The position numbers and the translations under genes are program-made. Below the pieces are notes generated by a model. It ran no database searches. It worked only from the letters and a program-made list of their open reading frames with translations, and was not told where the DNA came from. Positions 33,374 through 41,753 of a stretch of DNA of 64,000 bases are shown one piece after another (position 1 is the stretch's first letter; every line of letters begins with the position of its first letter). The DNA comes from Streptomyces netropsis (GTDB taxonomy: Bacteria; Actinomycetota; Actinomycetes; Streptomycetales; Streptomycetaceae), in contig NZ_JACHJG010000012.1 in NCBI RefSeq assembly GCF_014203545.1, positions 1 to 64,000 on the forward strand, written 5' to 3'.

Positions 33374-33958
33374 ATGACACCCCCACGGCTCGGATCCTTC
33401 GGGCGGCAGGAACGCCGCCGGGTGTTGCTCCGTCATGTCCTGCGCCCGGTGGGAGCGGTGACCCTGCTGGTGGTGCTCTACTACCTGGCCCCGCTGGATC
33501 GCTCCCCGGACGCCGGGACGGCGCTGGCCCTGGCCGCGGGGCTGTTGTTGTTCCTCGCCCTCGTCGTCCACCAGGTCAAGGCGATCGCGCGCTCCCCGTA
33601 CCCGCGGCTGCGGGCCCTGGAGGCGCTCGTCACCGCCGTGCCGCTGCTCCTGCTGCTCTTCGCCGCCGCCTATGTGCTGATCGAGCACGGTCACCACGGG
33701 TCCTTCTCCGAGGCGTTGAACCGCACCGACGCCCTGTACTTCACGGTGTCGGTGTTCGCCACCGTGGGGTTCGGTGACATCGCGCCCGTGACGATGGTCG
33801 CCCGTGTCGTGACCGTGGTACAGATGCTCTTCGACGTCGTGGCGCTCGGCCTGCTGGCGAAGAGCATCCTCGGAGCCGCCGAGGTCGGGGTGCGACGGCG
33901 GTCCGCACGGGACGCCGGAGAGGCGGGGCCCACGGGGAGCGGGTCCGCGGATTCCTGA
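33374..33958 (+). CDS. Two-pore-helix potassium channel (KcsA-like pore)
   Basis: The 194-aa protein has two N-terminal hydrophobic helices (VGAVTLLVVLYYL, ALALAAGLLLFLALVV), then an ion-channel module: LEALVTAVPLLLLLFAAAYV, a pore loop with the K+ selectivity filter TVGFGD, and the inner helix VVTVVQMLFDVVALGLLAKS. That gives a 4-TM layout rather than the 2-TM of KcsA. The C-terminus is short and basic with no RCK domain, so gating is probably by pH or voltage-like coupling. Located next to, and divergent from, a ClC-type gene. Confidence 0.88.
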   Translation: MTPPRLGSFGRQERRRVLLRHVLRPVGAVTLLVVLYYLAPLDRSPDAGTALALAAGLLLFLALVVHQVKAIARSPYPRLRALEALVTAVPLLLLLFAAAYVLIEHGHHGSFSEALNRTDALYFTVSVFATVGFGDIAPVTMVARVVTVVQMLFDVVALGLLAKSILGAAEVGVRRRSARDAGEAGPTGSGSADS

Positions 33959-34037
33959 CCGGCGCCGAGCCGGCGAGGGCGCGGACCCGGCTGCCGGAAG
34001 GTACGGATCCGGGCGTCCCGCCCGCTCGCCCGGACGC

Positions 34038-35093
34038 TCAGGCGCACCAGGTGCCACGGCAGGACGCCGCGACGAAGCCGGGCCCGAACGCGAGCAGCAG
34101 CCCCTCCTCGCCGTCGCCGGGCGGGTCGTCGTGGGTGCGGGCGAGGACGTCCAGGACCGCGACGCCGCCCAGGTTGCCGTTCTCCTCCAGGCTGCTCCAC
34201 GAGTGCCGGAGCACCTTGGGCTCGACGTCGAGGCCCCGGGCCACGTCGTCCAGGATGCGGGGCCCGCCGGGGTGGATGGCCGCCCATCGCGGGGGCGTGG
34301 GCGTCGTCCGTCCGGCGTGCAGCCAGTCGTGGAGGGCGGGCATGACGTCGCCGGCGGCGTTCGCGGCCTTGCGCGTGGAGTCGAAGTGCAGGCCGGCGTC
34401 GTCGAGGCGGCCCCAATAGCGGTCGTGACTGTCGGGGAGCCAGTACTCCCAGGTGTCGTCGATGCGCAGCCCCGGGCCGAGTGGGGTGTCGGTGACGACG
34501 CAGGCGCCCGCGCTGTCCCCGAACAGCGCTTTGTAGATCATGCTTTCCAGGGTGGTGTCCCCGTGGTGGTAGATCGTGCTGATCGCCTCGGCGGCGACGA
34601 CGAGGACGCGGCTGCCCGGGTCGGCCCGGACCTCGCGGGCCGCGCGGATGAGGGCCTGCGCACCCCCGACACAGCCGAGGGTGGCCATCGAGATCCGGCG
34701 GACGTCGGGGCGCAGTCCGAGCGCGCCCGTCAGGTGGACGTCGAGGCCGGGCACGGCCCACGAGGTGGTGTGACTGGTCACCACGCAGTCGACGTCGGCC
34801 GGTGTCAGCCCGGCGGTGGCCAGGGCCGCGCGGGCCGCCTCCTCGGCGAGGCGGGCGGAATCGGCGAAGGCCACCCGGTTGCGCTCCCCGATCGTGGCGG
34901 TGCCCGCGACGGTGGGGGAGCGCAGCGACCGGGTGAAGCGCCGGGTGTGCACCCCGGTGGCCCGGACGACGCGCAGAATCGAGCCCAGCCGTGGGTTGTC
35001 GCCGTGGTGCTCGCTGATGTCGGCGCAGATGTCATCGGTGGTGACGACGTGGTCGGGCAGGGCTATCGAAGGCATCGAGACGTAGGAGGGCAC
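34038..35093 (-). CDS. Type III polyketide synthase (chalcone-synthase-like)
   Basis: The 351-aa homodimeric enzyme condenses malonyl-CoA units on a CoA starter. The Cys-His-Asn triad is visible: ISMATLGCVGG (Cys141), AAIHPGGPRIL (His274) and LEENGNLGG (Asn307); the C-terminal GPG loop is AFGPGFVAAS. Length and motifs are normal for a bacterial type III synthase of the alkylresorcinol/alkylpyrone or tetrahydroxynaphthalene kind, but the product cannot be read. No tailoring enzyme (methyltransferase, monooxygenase) is adjacent. An MmyB-type regulator lies directly upstream in the same direction, 106 bases away. Confidence 0.9.
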   Translation of the reverse strand: MPSYVSMPSIALPDHVVTTDDICADISEHHGDNPRLGSILRVVRATGVHTRRFTRSLRSPTVAGTATIGERNRVAFADSARLAEEAARAALATAGLTPADVDCVVTSHTTSWAVPGLDVHLTGALGLRPDVRRISMATLGCVGGAQALIRAAREVRADPGSRVLVVAAEAISTIYHHGDTTLESMIYKALFGDSAGACVVTDTPLGPGLRIDDTWEYWLPDSHDRYWGRLDDAGLHFDSTRKAANAAGDVMPALHDWLHAGRTTPTPPRWAAIHPGGPRILDDVARGLDVEPKVLRHSWSSLEENGNLGGVAVLDVLARTHDDPPGDGEEGLLLAFGPGFVAASCRGTWCA

Positions 35094-35199
35094 GAGGGCT
35101 CCACGAGGTAGGCGGGCGCGGTTTGGCTCAAACCTATGTGTAAAGGTGTCGCAAATTCGCCTACACGTGCCATCGAATGTGCTGTGCCGATCCGGAGTA

Positions 35200-36018
35200 T
35201 CACCGGGCGTGCAGCATGGGCTGACGCGGCCTCTGCTCTCCGCGGTGGAAGACGAGGACCATGAGGCGGGCGCGGGGGGAGGCGAGGGGTTCGGCCGTGC
35301 ACAGTGACACCCAGCCCGGGCCCATCCGCGCGTGGTCGAGGGGGCGCTCGTCCCCGTCGGGGTGGATGTACGCGCCCCCGCCGGCCTCGTAGAGCGGGCC
35401 GACCACCGGGTCGGCGAGGATGTCCGCCTCCAGCGCGGTCAGCGTCTCGTCATGGGGCAGCGCGGCCACGGCGGCCCGCATCTGGGGGAGGACGAACGGC
35501 AGCCAGTACTCGGTCCACCCGGTGAGCACGTCGCGGGCCTCGGGTGCGAGCGTCATCCACCGCATGGTGTTCGCCGGGACCTCCCCGCTGGGGAACATGG
35601 CGGCGAACGCCTCGTTGAAGGCGAGGACGTTCCAGGACTGGTCGTTGAGATACGCCATGTGGGACATGCTGTTGACGACCTCCTGCCACGCCCCGGGAAC
35701 CTCGGTGCCGGACCGGGGGTGCAGCGGGTACGGCGGGTCGCGGTGCACCGTGTAGAGCCACAGCAGCGTCCATTCGTGCTCGTTGAACGCGAGCAGCCGG
35801 GCCACGTCCCGCAGGAGGTCCTCGGGCGGGTTGGGGTGATTTCCGGTCTCGAGCCGGTTGAAGGTCCCCGGGGCGCGGTGCAGCAGTTGGTCGATCTGTG
35901 ACTGTGCCAGTCCCGGGGCCCTTCGACCCTGCCGGGCCGGGCGGGCGAGGCCGTGCTCTTCCGGGGCTATGAGAGCCCGGCGCGCACGGAGCAGCTTCTG
36001 CAGTGCTTCCTTGTCCAC
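35200..36018 (-). CDS. XRE-type regulator with MmyB-like ligand domain
   Basis: The 272-aa protein starts with a helix-turn-helix (KLLRARRALIAPEEHGLARP, LAQSQIDQLLHRAPGTFNRL) and continues with an MmyB-like PAS-type domain (YLNDQSWNVLAFNEAFAAMF, FPSGEVPANTMRWMTLAPEA, and the closing VSLCTAEPLASPRARLMVLV). MmyB domains bind fatty acids or similar ligands. The GTG at 36018 is chosen because homologues begin MDKxALxxLL; an AGGGA lies 8 bases upstream. It is located before the type III polyketide synthase and is a likely controller of it. Confidence 0.85.
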   Translation of the reverse strand: MDKEALQKLLRARRALIAPEEHGLARPARQGRRAPGLAQSQIDQLLHRAPGTFNRLETGNHPNPPEDLLRDVARLLAFNEHEWTLLWLYTVHRDPPYPLHPRSGTEVPGAWQEVVNSMSHMAYLNDQSWNVLAFNEAFAAMFPSGEVPANTMRWMTLAPEARDVLTGWTEYWLPFVLPQMRAAVAALPHDETLTALEADILADPVVGPLYEAGGGAYIHPDGDERPLDHARMGPGWVSLCTAEPLASPRARLMVLVFHRGEQRPRQPMLHAR

Positions 36019-36170
36019 GTACGAATCCCTAATATCACGAGCGGCACCGCCAGGGGAAGGCGATTTCATTGGACAGTTTTTCCACCGAAAATCTCGGGGA
36101 AGAAATGATCGCATCCCTCATGCATGATCGACCTGCGGGTCCGTGTCATGAGAGCGGCGCTGACCTGGGC

Positions 36171-36189
36171 GCCTCACCCTATGTGAGGC
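36171..36189. promoter_or_regulatory. Perfect inverted repeat, possible operator
   Basis: GCCTCAC and GTGAGGC form perfect 7-bp arms around CCTAT, about 150 bases upstream of the MmyB-type gene. The 5-base loop would also permit an RNA hairpin, but the setting (promoter region, no upstream gene) suggests a protein-binding site. Confidence 0.45.
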
Positions 36190-36286
36190 CCAATCAGGGA
36201 GGGTACAATTCACTCGTCGACCGATCGAAACGGGAAGCAAAGGGCGGCCGCCATTCGCCCGCAGCTGCCGAGATCTGCGTTACGTG

Positions 36287-36300
36287 ACCCGCTATCGGGT
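36287..36300. promoter_or_regulatory. Short inverted repeat
   Basis: ACCCG and CGGGT flank CTAT. Five-base arms may occur by chance; it is listed because it shares the gene-free stretch with the stronger repeat 100 bases away. Confidence 0.25.
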
Positions 36301-36657
36301 CTGTTCCAGTGCTAATCGACGCCGCCCCGGCGGGCATCCGCGGTGAAGTCTCACAGAGACGGTCCGCGGCATTTGCGACCGCCTCCGGCCGGCCCCATGG
36401 GCACGGAATCCACATGCAGTTCCCCATGCAGTTCACCTGCGAACCGGCCGGACGGACGGCACCGGCGCCCTCGGCCGCCGGGAGAGGTTCGTCCCAGGAT
36501 GCGGCGCTGATCCGCGGCGCATGGGGTGGCTGAACTTCGACGGTGGCGAGGGCTGTCGGCAACCGGCCGACGGCCCCGCTCGCCCAGGTGCCGACGACAC
36601 CGGCACAAGGCGCTGACGGCTACCGCTCCGTTTTCCCCCGCCCGGCCCGGGGCGCGC

Positions 36658-37797
36658 TCAGCGCGCGGTCGGCCAGCCGGGCGTCTCCCGGAACCACCGC
36701 GCCTTGTAGAGCGAGCCGCCGGGCATGAACCCGGGCCGGCGCCTGCCCTCGGTGGCGAAGCCGACCGTGTTCGCGAAGTCGGCCTTCCACGACGGCTGCG
36801 CGTAGATGATCCCGTCGGTCGGCGACAGGCCGATGGACTTCATGCCGGAGAGCGGTTGCCCGGCGTCGTCGCGTTCCCTGACGTGGGAGCCGAAGCCCTT
36901 CAGGTACGTGTCGGAGGCACCGGAGAAGGCGCCCCGGTCGATGTCGAAGACGAAGACCGTCAGATCGGTGGTGACGAGCAGTTCACGCTGCCCGGGGACG
37001 GGGGCGATGTCGTGCGGCCCGTCGTACCACCCCGGCCACTCGGGCAACGCCGGAGACTTCCGCATGGTGTGAACGGCCTGCTGCGAGAGCGGCTGAGCGG
37101 CTGCGGAGTCGTACCGGTAGGCCACCAGGAGGCCGTGGACGTCGGGGCTGTCGGAGCCCTGCTGCGGCCAGCGGTTCGTACCGACCGCCCAGAGGACCTT
37201 CGCGGTCTCGTCCCACAGCAGTCCGTGGGACGAAGGAAGCCCGCCCACCCGTTGGATCGGCTCCGTGGCGATCCGCCGGTCCATCGAGTAGACCCACACC
37301 CCTCCGGCGGCCGAGGAACCCGTGTCGGCGACGGCGATCCTGTTGCCCGGCAGCATCTCCACGGAGTGCATGTTCGTGTTGTTGCAGGCGCCGAAGAGGA
37401 TGTCGCCCCCGGGGTAGGAGACGACCACCACCCCGTTGCCCACGATCGCGGCGATCCTCGTTCCGTTCGCGGCCCACTTGGCCTCGGTCACGCCGTAGCT
37501 CTCCCGCAGGCAGGACAGGCCGGGTTCGTCACCGGGAGGGACCCAGGACCACAGGGGAGTGACGTTGCCCCGGGAGTAGACGTTGATCTGCTGCTTGATG
37601 TTCCTGGTGCCGCGCAGACCGGTGATGAACAGCGGTGCGGCGGCGTCCCGTACGAGCGGGCGCGAGGGCCCCGGCGCGGCGTGCGCGAGCGGGGCGGTAC
37701 CGCTCAGGAAGAGGAGCCCGGCCAGGGGTGCGAGGAAGAACCGACAGATGCGTGACAGCGGCTTCCGTACGGGGGCGGCTTCGTCTCCGGACGACAC
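36658..37797 (-). CDS. Secreted beta-propeller protein of unknown function (DUF6528-like)
   Basis: The 379-aa protein has a signal peptide (RICRFFLAPLAGLLFLSGTA, ending near LAHAAPG). The body is beta-rich with regularly spaced strands (WAANGTRIAAIVGNGVVVVS, NRIAVADTGSSAAGGVWVYS, KVLWAVGTNRW, ELLVTTDLTVFVFDIDRGAF), which suggests a six- to seven-bladed propeller. It resembles a Streptomyces family I recall as DUF6528; that label is tentative. No catalytic motif is visible. The GTG at 37797 has GAGGAG 8 bases upstream and is preferred to the ATG at 37836. Confidence 0.7.
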   Translation of the reverse strand: MSSGDEAAPVRKPLSRICRFFLAPLAGLLFLSGTAPLAHAAPGPSRPLVRDAAAPLFITGLRGTRNIKQQINVYSRGNVTPLWSWVPPGDEPGLSCLRESYGVTEAKWAANGTRIAAIVGNGVVVVSYPGGDILFGACNNTNMHSVEMLPGNRIAVADTGSSAAGGVWVYSMDRRIATEPIQRVGGLPSSHGLLWDETAKVLWAVGTNRWPQQGSDSPDVHGLLVAYRYDSAAAQPLSQQAVHTMRKSPALPEWPGWYDGPHDIAPVPGQRELLVTTDLTVFVFDIDRGAFSGASDTYLKGFGSHVRERDDAGQPLSGMKSIGLSPTDGIIYAQPSWKADFANTVGFATEGRRRPGFMPGGSLYKARWFRETPGWPTAR

Positions 37798-38051
37798 GGG
37801 GGCTGCTCCTCGGCTGCCGAGCGGACGGTGGTGCATGGCCCGCCCAGCCGATCACCGCTCGGGACGCGCCGCCATTTCCGCTGGCCCATGTGGCGTAGGA
37901 GCCCGGCTGCGCGGGCGGCCCCGTCCCTGAAGGTGTCTTCAGCACCCTCAGCAATTCTTCAGCGACGGTCACTCAGGATCGGGTCCCGGTAGGCAAGCAC
38001 CCGCGCCCTCGTCCGCAGAGCGGAGACGGGGCGAGACCGGAAGGACACCAT

Positions 38052-39323
38052 GTGACCCGTCGCCGCCGAGCCCGTGCACCCCACCCCACCGAGTCCGCTC
38101 GGCCGACCGCTCACCCGTCTGCCGAGCGGCCCCGCCGCCACCGGCGGCCCAGGAGCCGACGGGCACGCCTCGGCCGGGCCGCGCTCGCCCTCACCGCGGT
38201 GACGGCGCTCTGCGCGGGCGGCACCGGCTGGTACCTCTACCAGGACGTCTTCCGGCACATCGGCACCTCCGACGCGCTGGACGACGACGCGCCGAAGTCC
38301 TCGGGAGGCGCGACCAACATCCTGCTCATGGGTCTGGACAGCCGTAAGGACCAGAACGGCGAGGACCTCCCGGACAGCGTGCTCGACAAGCTGCACGCCG
38401 GTGGCTCCGACATCGGCGGCTACAACACCAACACCCTGATCCTGCTGCACGTCCCCGCGGGGAACGGCAAGGCGACGGCCTTCTCCCTGCCCCGCGACGA
38501 CCTGGTCGACATACCCGGCTTCCCGAAAGACAAGATCAAGAAGGCATACGGCCTGACCAAGGCCCGCACGGAGGAACGCCTCGCCCAGCAGGGCACCACC
38601 GACCGCCGCACCCTGGAGCGGGCGGGTCGCGAGGCGGGGCGGCGGGCCGAGATCGAGACGGTACGCAGGTTCCTGGACGTCCCCGTCGACCACTTCGCCG
38701 AGATCAGCCTGGCGGGCTTCTACCACCTGGCCGACGCCCTCGACGGCGTGGAAGTCTGCCTCAAGCACCCTGTGAAGGACCGCTACTCCGGGGCGGACTT
38801 CCACGCCGGGCGGCAGACGCTCGACGGTGCGCGGTCGCTCGCCTTCGTACGGCAGCGCCACGGTCTGGACGGCGGCGACCTGGACCGTACGCGCAGGCAA
38901 CAGGCGTTCCTGGCCTCGGCCGGACACAAGCTCGACAGCGTCGGCACCTTCACGAACCCGGCCCGGCTGATGCGGCTCCTCGACGTCGTCAAACAGGACG
39001 TGGTCATCGACAAGGGCTGGGACCTGGCGTCCTTCGTCCAGCACGCGAGGAACCTCTCCCGTGGGGACGTCGAGTTCTCCACCCTGCCCATCGAAGGGTT
39101 CGCGAAGCACCACGGTGAGGACGTCAACCTCGTCGATCCCGACCGGATCAGGAACCTGGTACGGGAGAGGACGGGCGGCGGCCCCGACCGCACGGGGCAG
39201 CCGGGCACCGGCCGGGGGGACGGCCCTTCCCCCACCCGTCCGAACGCCGGCAAGCCCACCCCCGGTCCCCCCGCCCGGGACGAACACGTCGTCGAGGGCG
39301 GCGGAATACCGTGCGTCGACTGA
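38052..39323 (+). CDS. LytR-CpsA-Psr (LCP) family cell-wall ligase
   Basis: The 423-aa membrane-anchored enzyme has a basic cytosolic N-terminus, one transmembrane helix (LGRAALALTAVTALCAGGTG), and an extracellular LCP domain: NILLMGLDSRKDQ, NTLILLHVPAGNGKATAFSL with the PRDD motif, HFAEISLAGFYHLADALDGV, and LAFVRQRHGLDGGDLDRTRR. LCP enzymes transfer teichoic acids or other glycopolymers from a lipid carrier to peptidoglycan; the arginines and aspartates in these motifs bind the pyrophosphate. The C-terminus is a Pro/Gly-rich tail ending near a single Cys. The GTG at 38052 has GGAAGGA upstream and overlaps a dead ATG-TGA. Confidence 0.9.
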   Translation: MTRRRRARAPHPTESARPTAHPSAERPRRHRRPRSRRARLGRAALALTAVTALCAGGTGWYLYQDVFRHIGTSDALDDDAPKSSGGATNILLMGLDSRKDQNGEDLPDSVLDKLHAGGSDIGGYNTNTLILLHVPAGNGKATAFSLPRDDLVDIPGFPKDKIKKAYGLTKARTEERLAQQGTTDRRTLERAGREAGRRAEIETVRRFLDVPVDHFAEISLAGFYHLADALDGVEVCLKHPVKDRYSGADFHAGRQTLDGARSLAFVRQRHGLDGGDLDRTRRQQAFLASAGHKLDSVGTFTNPARLMRLLDVVKQDVVIDKGWDLASFVQHARNLSRGDVEFSTLPIEGFAKHHGEDVNLVDPDRIRNLVRERTGGGPDRTGQPGTGRGDGPSPTRPNAGKPTPGPPARDEHVVEGGGIPCVD

Positions 39324-39353
39324 ACCGCCCGGCGCGGGGCGCGACCGGATGCG

Positions 39354-39728
39354 TCAGACCTCCAGGTCCGCCTCTATCCGCCGCAGCTGGTGCCGTGCCA
39401 TCGCCAGGTTGGCCCGCTTGCCGTCGAGCACGAGGTAGAGGAAGAGGCCGGTGCCGCCGCGGCCGGTCAGCAGCCTGATCAAGTGGTACTGCGAGCCGAG
39501 GGTGATCAGGATGTCCTCGATGCTGTCCTGGATGTTGAGCATCTCCATGGCCCGCAGCTTGGCCCGCACCACGTCGGTGTTGGCCGCGGCCGCGACATTG
39601 AGGTCGAGTGTCTGCGACCCGCCGAGAGTGCCGAGCGCCATGCCGCTGCCGTAGTCGACCAGAGCGACGCCGAGGGCGCCCTCGATCGACGTCATCGCAT
39701 CCTGCAGGGCCGCTTCGGTGTTCGCCAT
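39354..39728 (-). CDS. Roadblock/LC7-like small protein (copy 1)
   Basis: The 124-aa protein has the profilin-like Roadblock pattern: helix ALQDAMTSIEGALG, strand VALVDYGSGMALG, helix VVRAKLRAMEML, strands EDILITLGSQYHLIRLL and TGLFLYLVLDGKRANLAMAR, and a last helix. Roadblock proteins of bacteria regulate small GTPases or assemble with kinases. Homologues begin MANTEA, which fixes the ATG at 39728; an upstream ATG at 39758 is in frame. It is the last of four co-directional genes of this type, with no GTPase next to it. Confidence 0.7.
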   Translation of the reverse strand: MANTEAALQDAMTSIEGALGVALVDYGSGMALGTLGGSQTLDLNVAAAANTDVVRAKLRAMEMLNIQDSIEDILITLGSQYHLIRLLTGRGGTGLFLYLVLDGKRANLAMARHQLRRIEADLEV

Positions 39729-39823
39729 GAGAATCCCGCTTTCGTCATTGGTTGTCATCAAGGACCGCCCCGTCCCCACGGCTGTCCGCCGGCGAACGGG
39801 GGTGAAAGAAGAGGTGCCGTGGT

Positions 39824-40216
39824 TCACACCTGCCGTCGACGCTCCAGCGCGCTGTCGACGAGCTCCGATATTCGCGTTCCGGCCCTGCGGGCCTCCAGGT
39901 TCAGCCGGCCCACGTTGGCGTCGGCCGCCGCCAGGAGCGTCAACACGCAGGACGAACCCGCCGCGTACGTCGCCACATAGCCGCGCTCGCCGCGCACCAG
40001 CAGTTCGCGGAATCCGCCGTGACCCACGGCGTCCGTCAGCCGTGCGCCCACCCCCAGGGCCGCCGCGGTCAGCGCGGCCACCCCGTCGGGCTCCATGTCG
40101 GTGACGAGATGCGCGATCACCAGCCCGTCGGTGCTCGCCACCAGCGCACCGGTCAAGTGCGGTACGCGGACCCGTAACGCCTGGAGCTCGGTGAGCACCT
40201 CGGGTAGGGCCGTCAT
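39824..40216 (-). CDS. Roadblock/LC7 domain protein (copy 2)
   Basis: This 130-aa protein is a more standard Roadblock/LC7 domain: helix LPEVLTELQALRVRVPHL, strand GALVASTDGLVIAHL, helix VAALTAAALGVGARLTDAV, strands FRELLVRGERGYVATYAA and SCVLTLLAAADANVGRLNLE. It is similar to the CvnB-type proteins of streptomycete conservons and to MglB. AAGGAGA lies 6 bases before the ATG. It is followed after 95 bases by the copy-1 gene, all on the same strand, but no CvnA kinase, CvnC or CvnD GTPase is nearby. Confidence 0.8.
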   Translation of the reverse strand: MTALPEVLTELQALRVRVPHLTGALVASTDGLVIAHLVTDMEPDGVAALTAAALGVGARLTDAVGHGGFRELLVRGERGYVATYAAGSSCVLTLLAAADANVGRLNLEARRAGTRISELVDSALERRRQV

Positions 40217-40295
40217 CGACTGTCTCCTTCCTGTCAATTGCCTCAAGGCGCGTCTCATCATGGGATCGGGGCATCCCGGCGGGGGGACGGAATGG

Positions 40296-41114
40296 TCACA
40301 GGGCCTCCAACGCGTCACGGATCCTGATGAGCAGGGAGGTCTCCGGGACGCCCGGCGCCTCGGGCAACGGCCGGTCGGCCTCGGTCGTCCCCGGGTCCGG
40401 GGGCCGGATCAGTCCCAGCGCCGTCAGCCGTCGGACGTCCAGGAGGGTGGCGAAGGCCGGGCGCCCGAGTGCCCGGGCGATCTGTACCGGGGTACGCACC
40501 CCGTCGGCCGCGCGCAGCACGGCCCGGCGGCCGCACACCGCCTGTGCGCCGCGCCCGCGGCGGCGGTCGGCGTCGGGCACGGGCACGACGGGGGCCGCGT
40601 CCACCGCCGCGCCCGGCCATGCCTGTTCCAGGAGCCGGCGCCGTCTGCGCACCTCACGCTGGAGGGCGGGGACCGTCACCGGCCGCACCGGGCCGAGCCA
40701 GTGCCGGGCCTCGCGGAGGAACCGCTCGGGTGGGCGCTGACCGTCCCCCAGGGGGTACAGGACGAAGTAGGCGGCGTCGAACAGCGCGCTCAGATGGCAC
40801 AGTTCGAGCTCGCCCTGGCTCAACCGGCCGTGCTCGACGAGGAAGTCACCGGTCCGGTAGCCCGGGCCGCCTTGTGTCACGGCCTCCTCCCAGGTCTCCG
40901 GCGACAGCCGCCCCCGGGCGGTCAGCCGCCATCCCACGTCCGGTGCGGCCGGGCTCTCCGCGTGCACCACCGCCCCGTCGGAGAGATAGAGCGCACCCAC
41001 CGGCCCGTGCAGTGCTCCGGTGGCGCCTTCGCCGGCCAGCCGGGCCAGCGGGTCGTCCTCGACGGCCGGCCGCACCGGAGTCGTACCCGCGGCTTCCGCG
41101 GCGCCCGCGGTCAC
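40296..41114 (-). CDS. DUF4388/PATAN-like domain protein
   Basis: The 272-aa protein opens with ATGALHGPVGALYLSDGAVV and HAESP, the signature of the DUF4388 (PATAN-like) domain that occurs in bacterial GTPase and two-component signalling. A helical part follows (LSPETWEEAVTQGGPGYRTG, LVEHGRLSQGELELCHLSAL), then an Arg-rich linker and a C-terminal helix-turn-helix-like segment (TPVQIARALGRPAFATLLDV). The GTG start lies inside the stop codon of the upstream Roadblock-like gene (GTGA overlap), so the two are translationally coupled and probably act together. Confidence 0.72.
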   Translation of the reverse strand: MTAGAAEAAGTTPVRPAVEDDPLARLAGEGATGALHGPVGALYLSDGAVVHAESPAAPDVGWRLTARGRLSPETWEEAVTQGGPGYRTGDFLVEHGRLSQGELELCHLSALFDAAYFVLYPLGDGQRPPERFLREARHWLGPVRPVTVPALQREVRRRRRLLEQAWPGAAVDAAPVVPVPDADRRRGRGAQAVCGRRAVLRAADGVRTPVQIARALGRPAFATLLDVRRLTALGLIRPPDPGTTEADRPLPEAPGVPETSLLIRIRDALEAL

Positions 41115-41521
41115 GACAGAACCAGCCCGGCGGTCAGATCCCTCAGCCGGAAGCGGGCGACGGCCAGGTTGGCCTCGGCGCGGTCGAGCCAGAGGTAGAG
41201 GAAGACGCTGCTGTCGAAGGCGGTCTCCACGAAGCGGATCAGATGGTATCCGCCGCGCGCGGTGACGATGAGATCCTCCACGGGCCCGTCGGCCTGCCCT
41301 GCCCGTTCCGCCGGCCCGGCCTGTTCGGCCTGGGTGAACGCGCTGCTCTCGAAGGTGAGCCGGGCCAGTTCCGCGGCCTCCGCGGCCGCCGTCTCGTGGT
41401 CGTGGTTCGGGCCCTCGCCCACCGCTCCCAGGGCGAGTCCGGTCGTCCAGTCCACCAGACTCGCTCCTCGGACACCGGGGATCGCCAAGGCCTCGGATAA
41501 GCACGCGTCGATACCGGACAC
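41111..41521 (-). CDS. Roadblock/LC7-like small protein (copy 3)
   Basis: The 136-aa protein is a diverged relative of copy 1: GIDACLSEALAIPGVRGASL, DWTTGLALGAVG, then VEDLIVTARGGYHLIRFVET and SSVFLYLWLDRAEANLAVAR. The shared VEDLI/YHLIR and FLYL.LD..ANLA strings show that the two are paralogues. The GTG at 41521 has GGAGAGG 5 bases upstream. It is the first gene of the set and overlaps the DUF4388-like gene. Confidence 0.7.
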   Translation of the reverse strand: MSGIDACLSEALAIPGVRGASLVDWTTGLALGAVGEGPNHDHETAAAEAAELARLTFESSAFTQAEQAGPAERAGQADGPVEDLIVTARGGYHLIRFVETAFDSSVFLYLWLDRAEANLAVARFRLRDLTAGLVLS

Positions 41522-41753
41522 ACAGACCTCTCCAGCCGCGCCGCGGCAGCGCACCGCCGCGACTCGTCGGACACAGACAACAGCTACCAACGGCATGTCG
41601 GCTGCGACGGAAGGTAATCGAAAACGGAACCGCGCGTGGTGGTTTTGGCAAATTCAATCGGCATAGGTGGAGCGGCGTATCGGGTGCCGACGAGCCGTCC
41701 GCGCCGACGCGTCCACGGCGTGCCACGGGTGCCCGCGTGGCTGCCCCCACGCG

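Larger units (their letters stand above)
36019..36657. other. Long intergenic region with two inverted repeats
   Basis: No gene with a ribosome site was found in these 639 bases; the open frames here are short and unlike protein. The left part (36020-36320) is A/T-richer than the surroundings and should contain the promoter of the MmyB-type gene. Two inverted repeats, at 36171-36189 and 36287-36300, are the visible elements. The right part is plain G/C-rich DNA leading to the end of the convergent-side propeller gene. Confidence 0.6.

Noticed and set aside
36526..37755. Plus-strand 409-codon frame over the secreted propeller
   Set aside because: Antisense shadow without ribosome site; the minus strand encodes a signal peptide and regular beta strands.
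39390..39980. Plus-strand frame over the Roadblock cluster
   Set aside because: No ribosome site and low-complexity composition; the minus strand gives conserved Roadblock strings.
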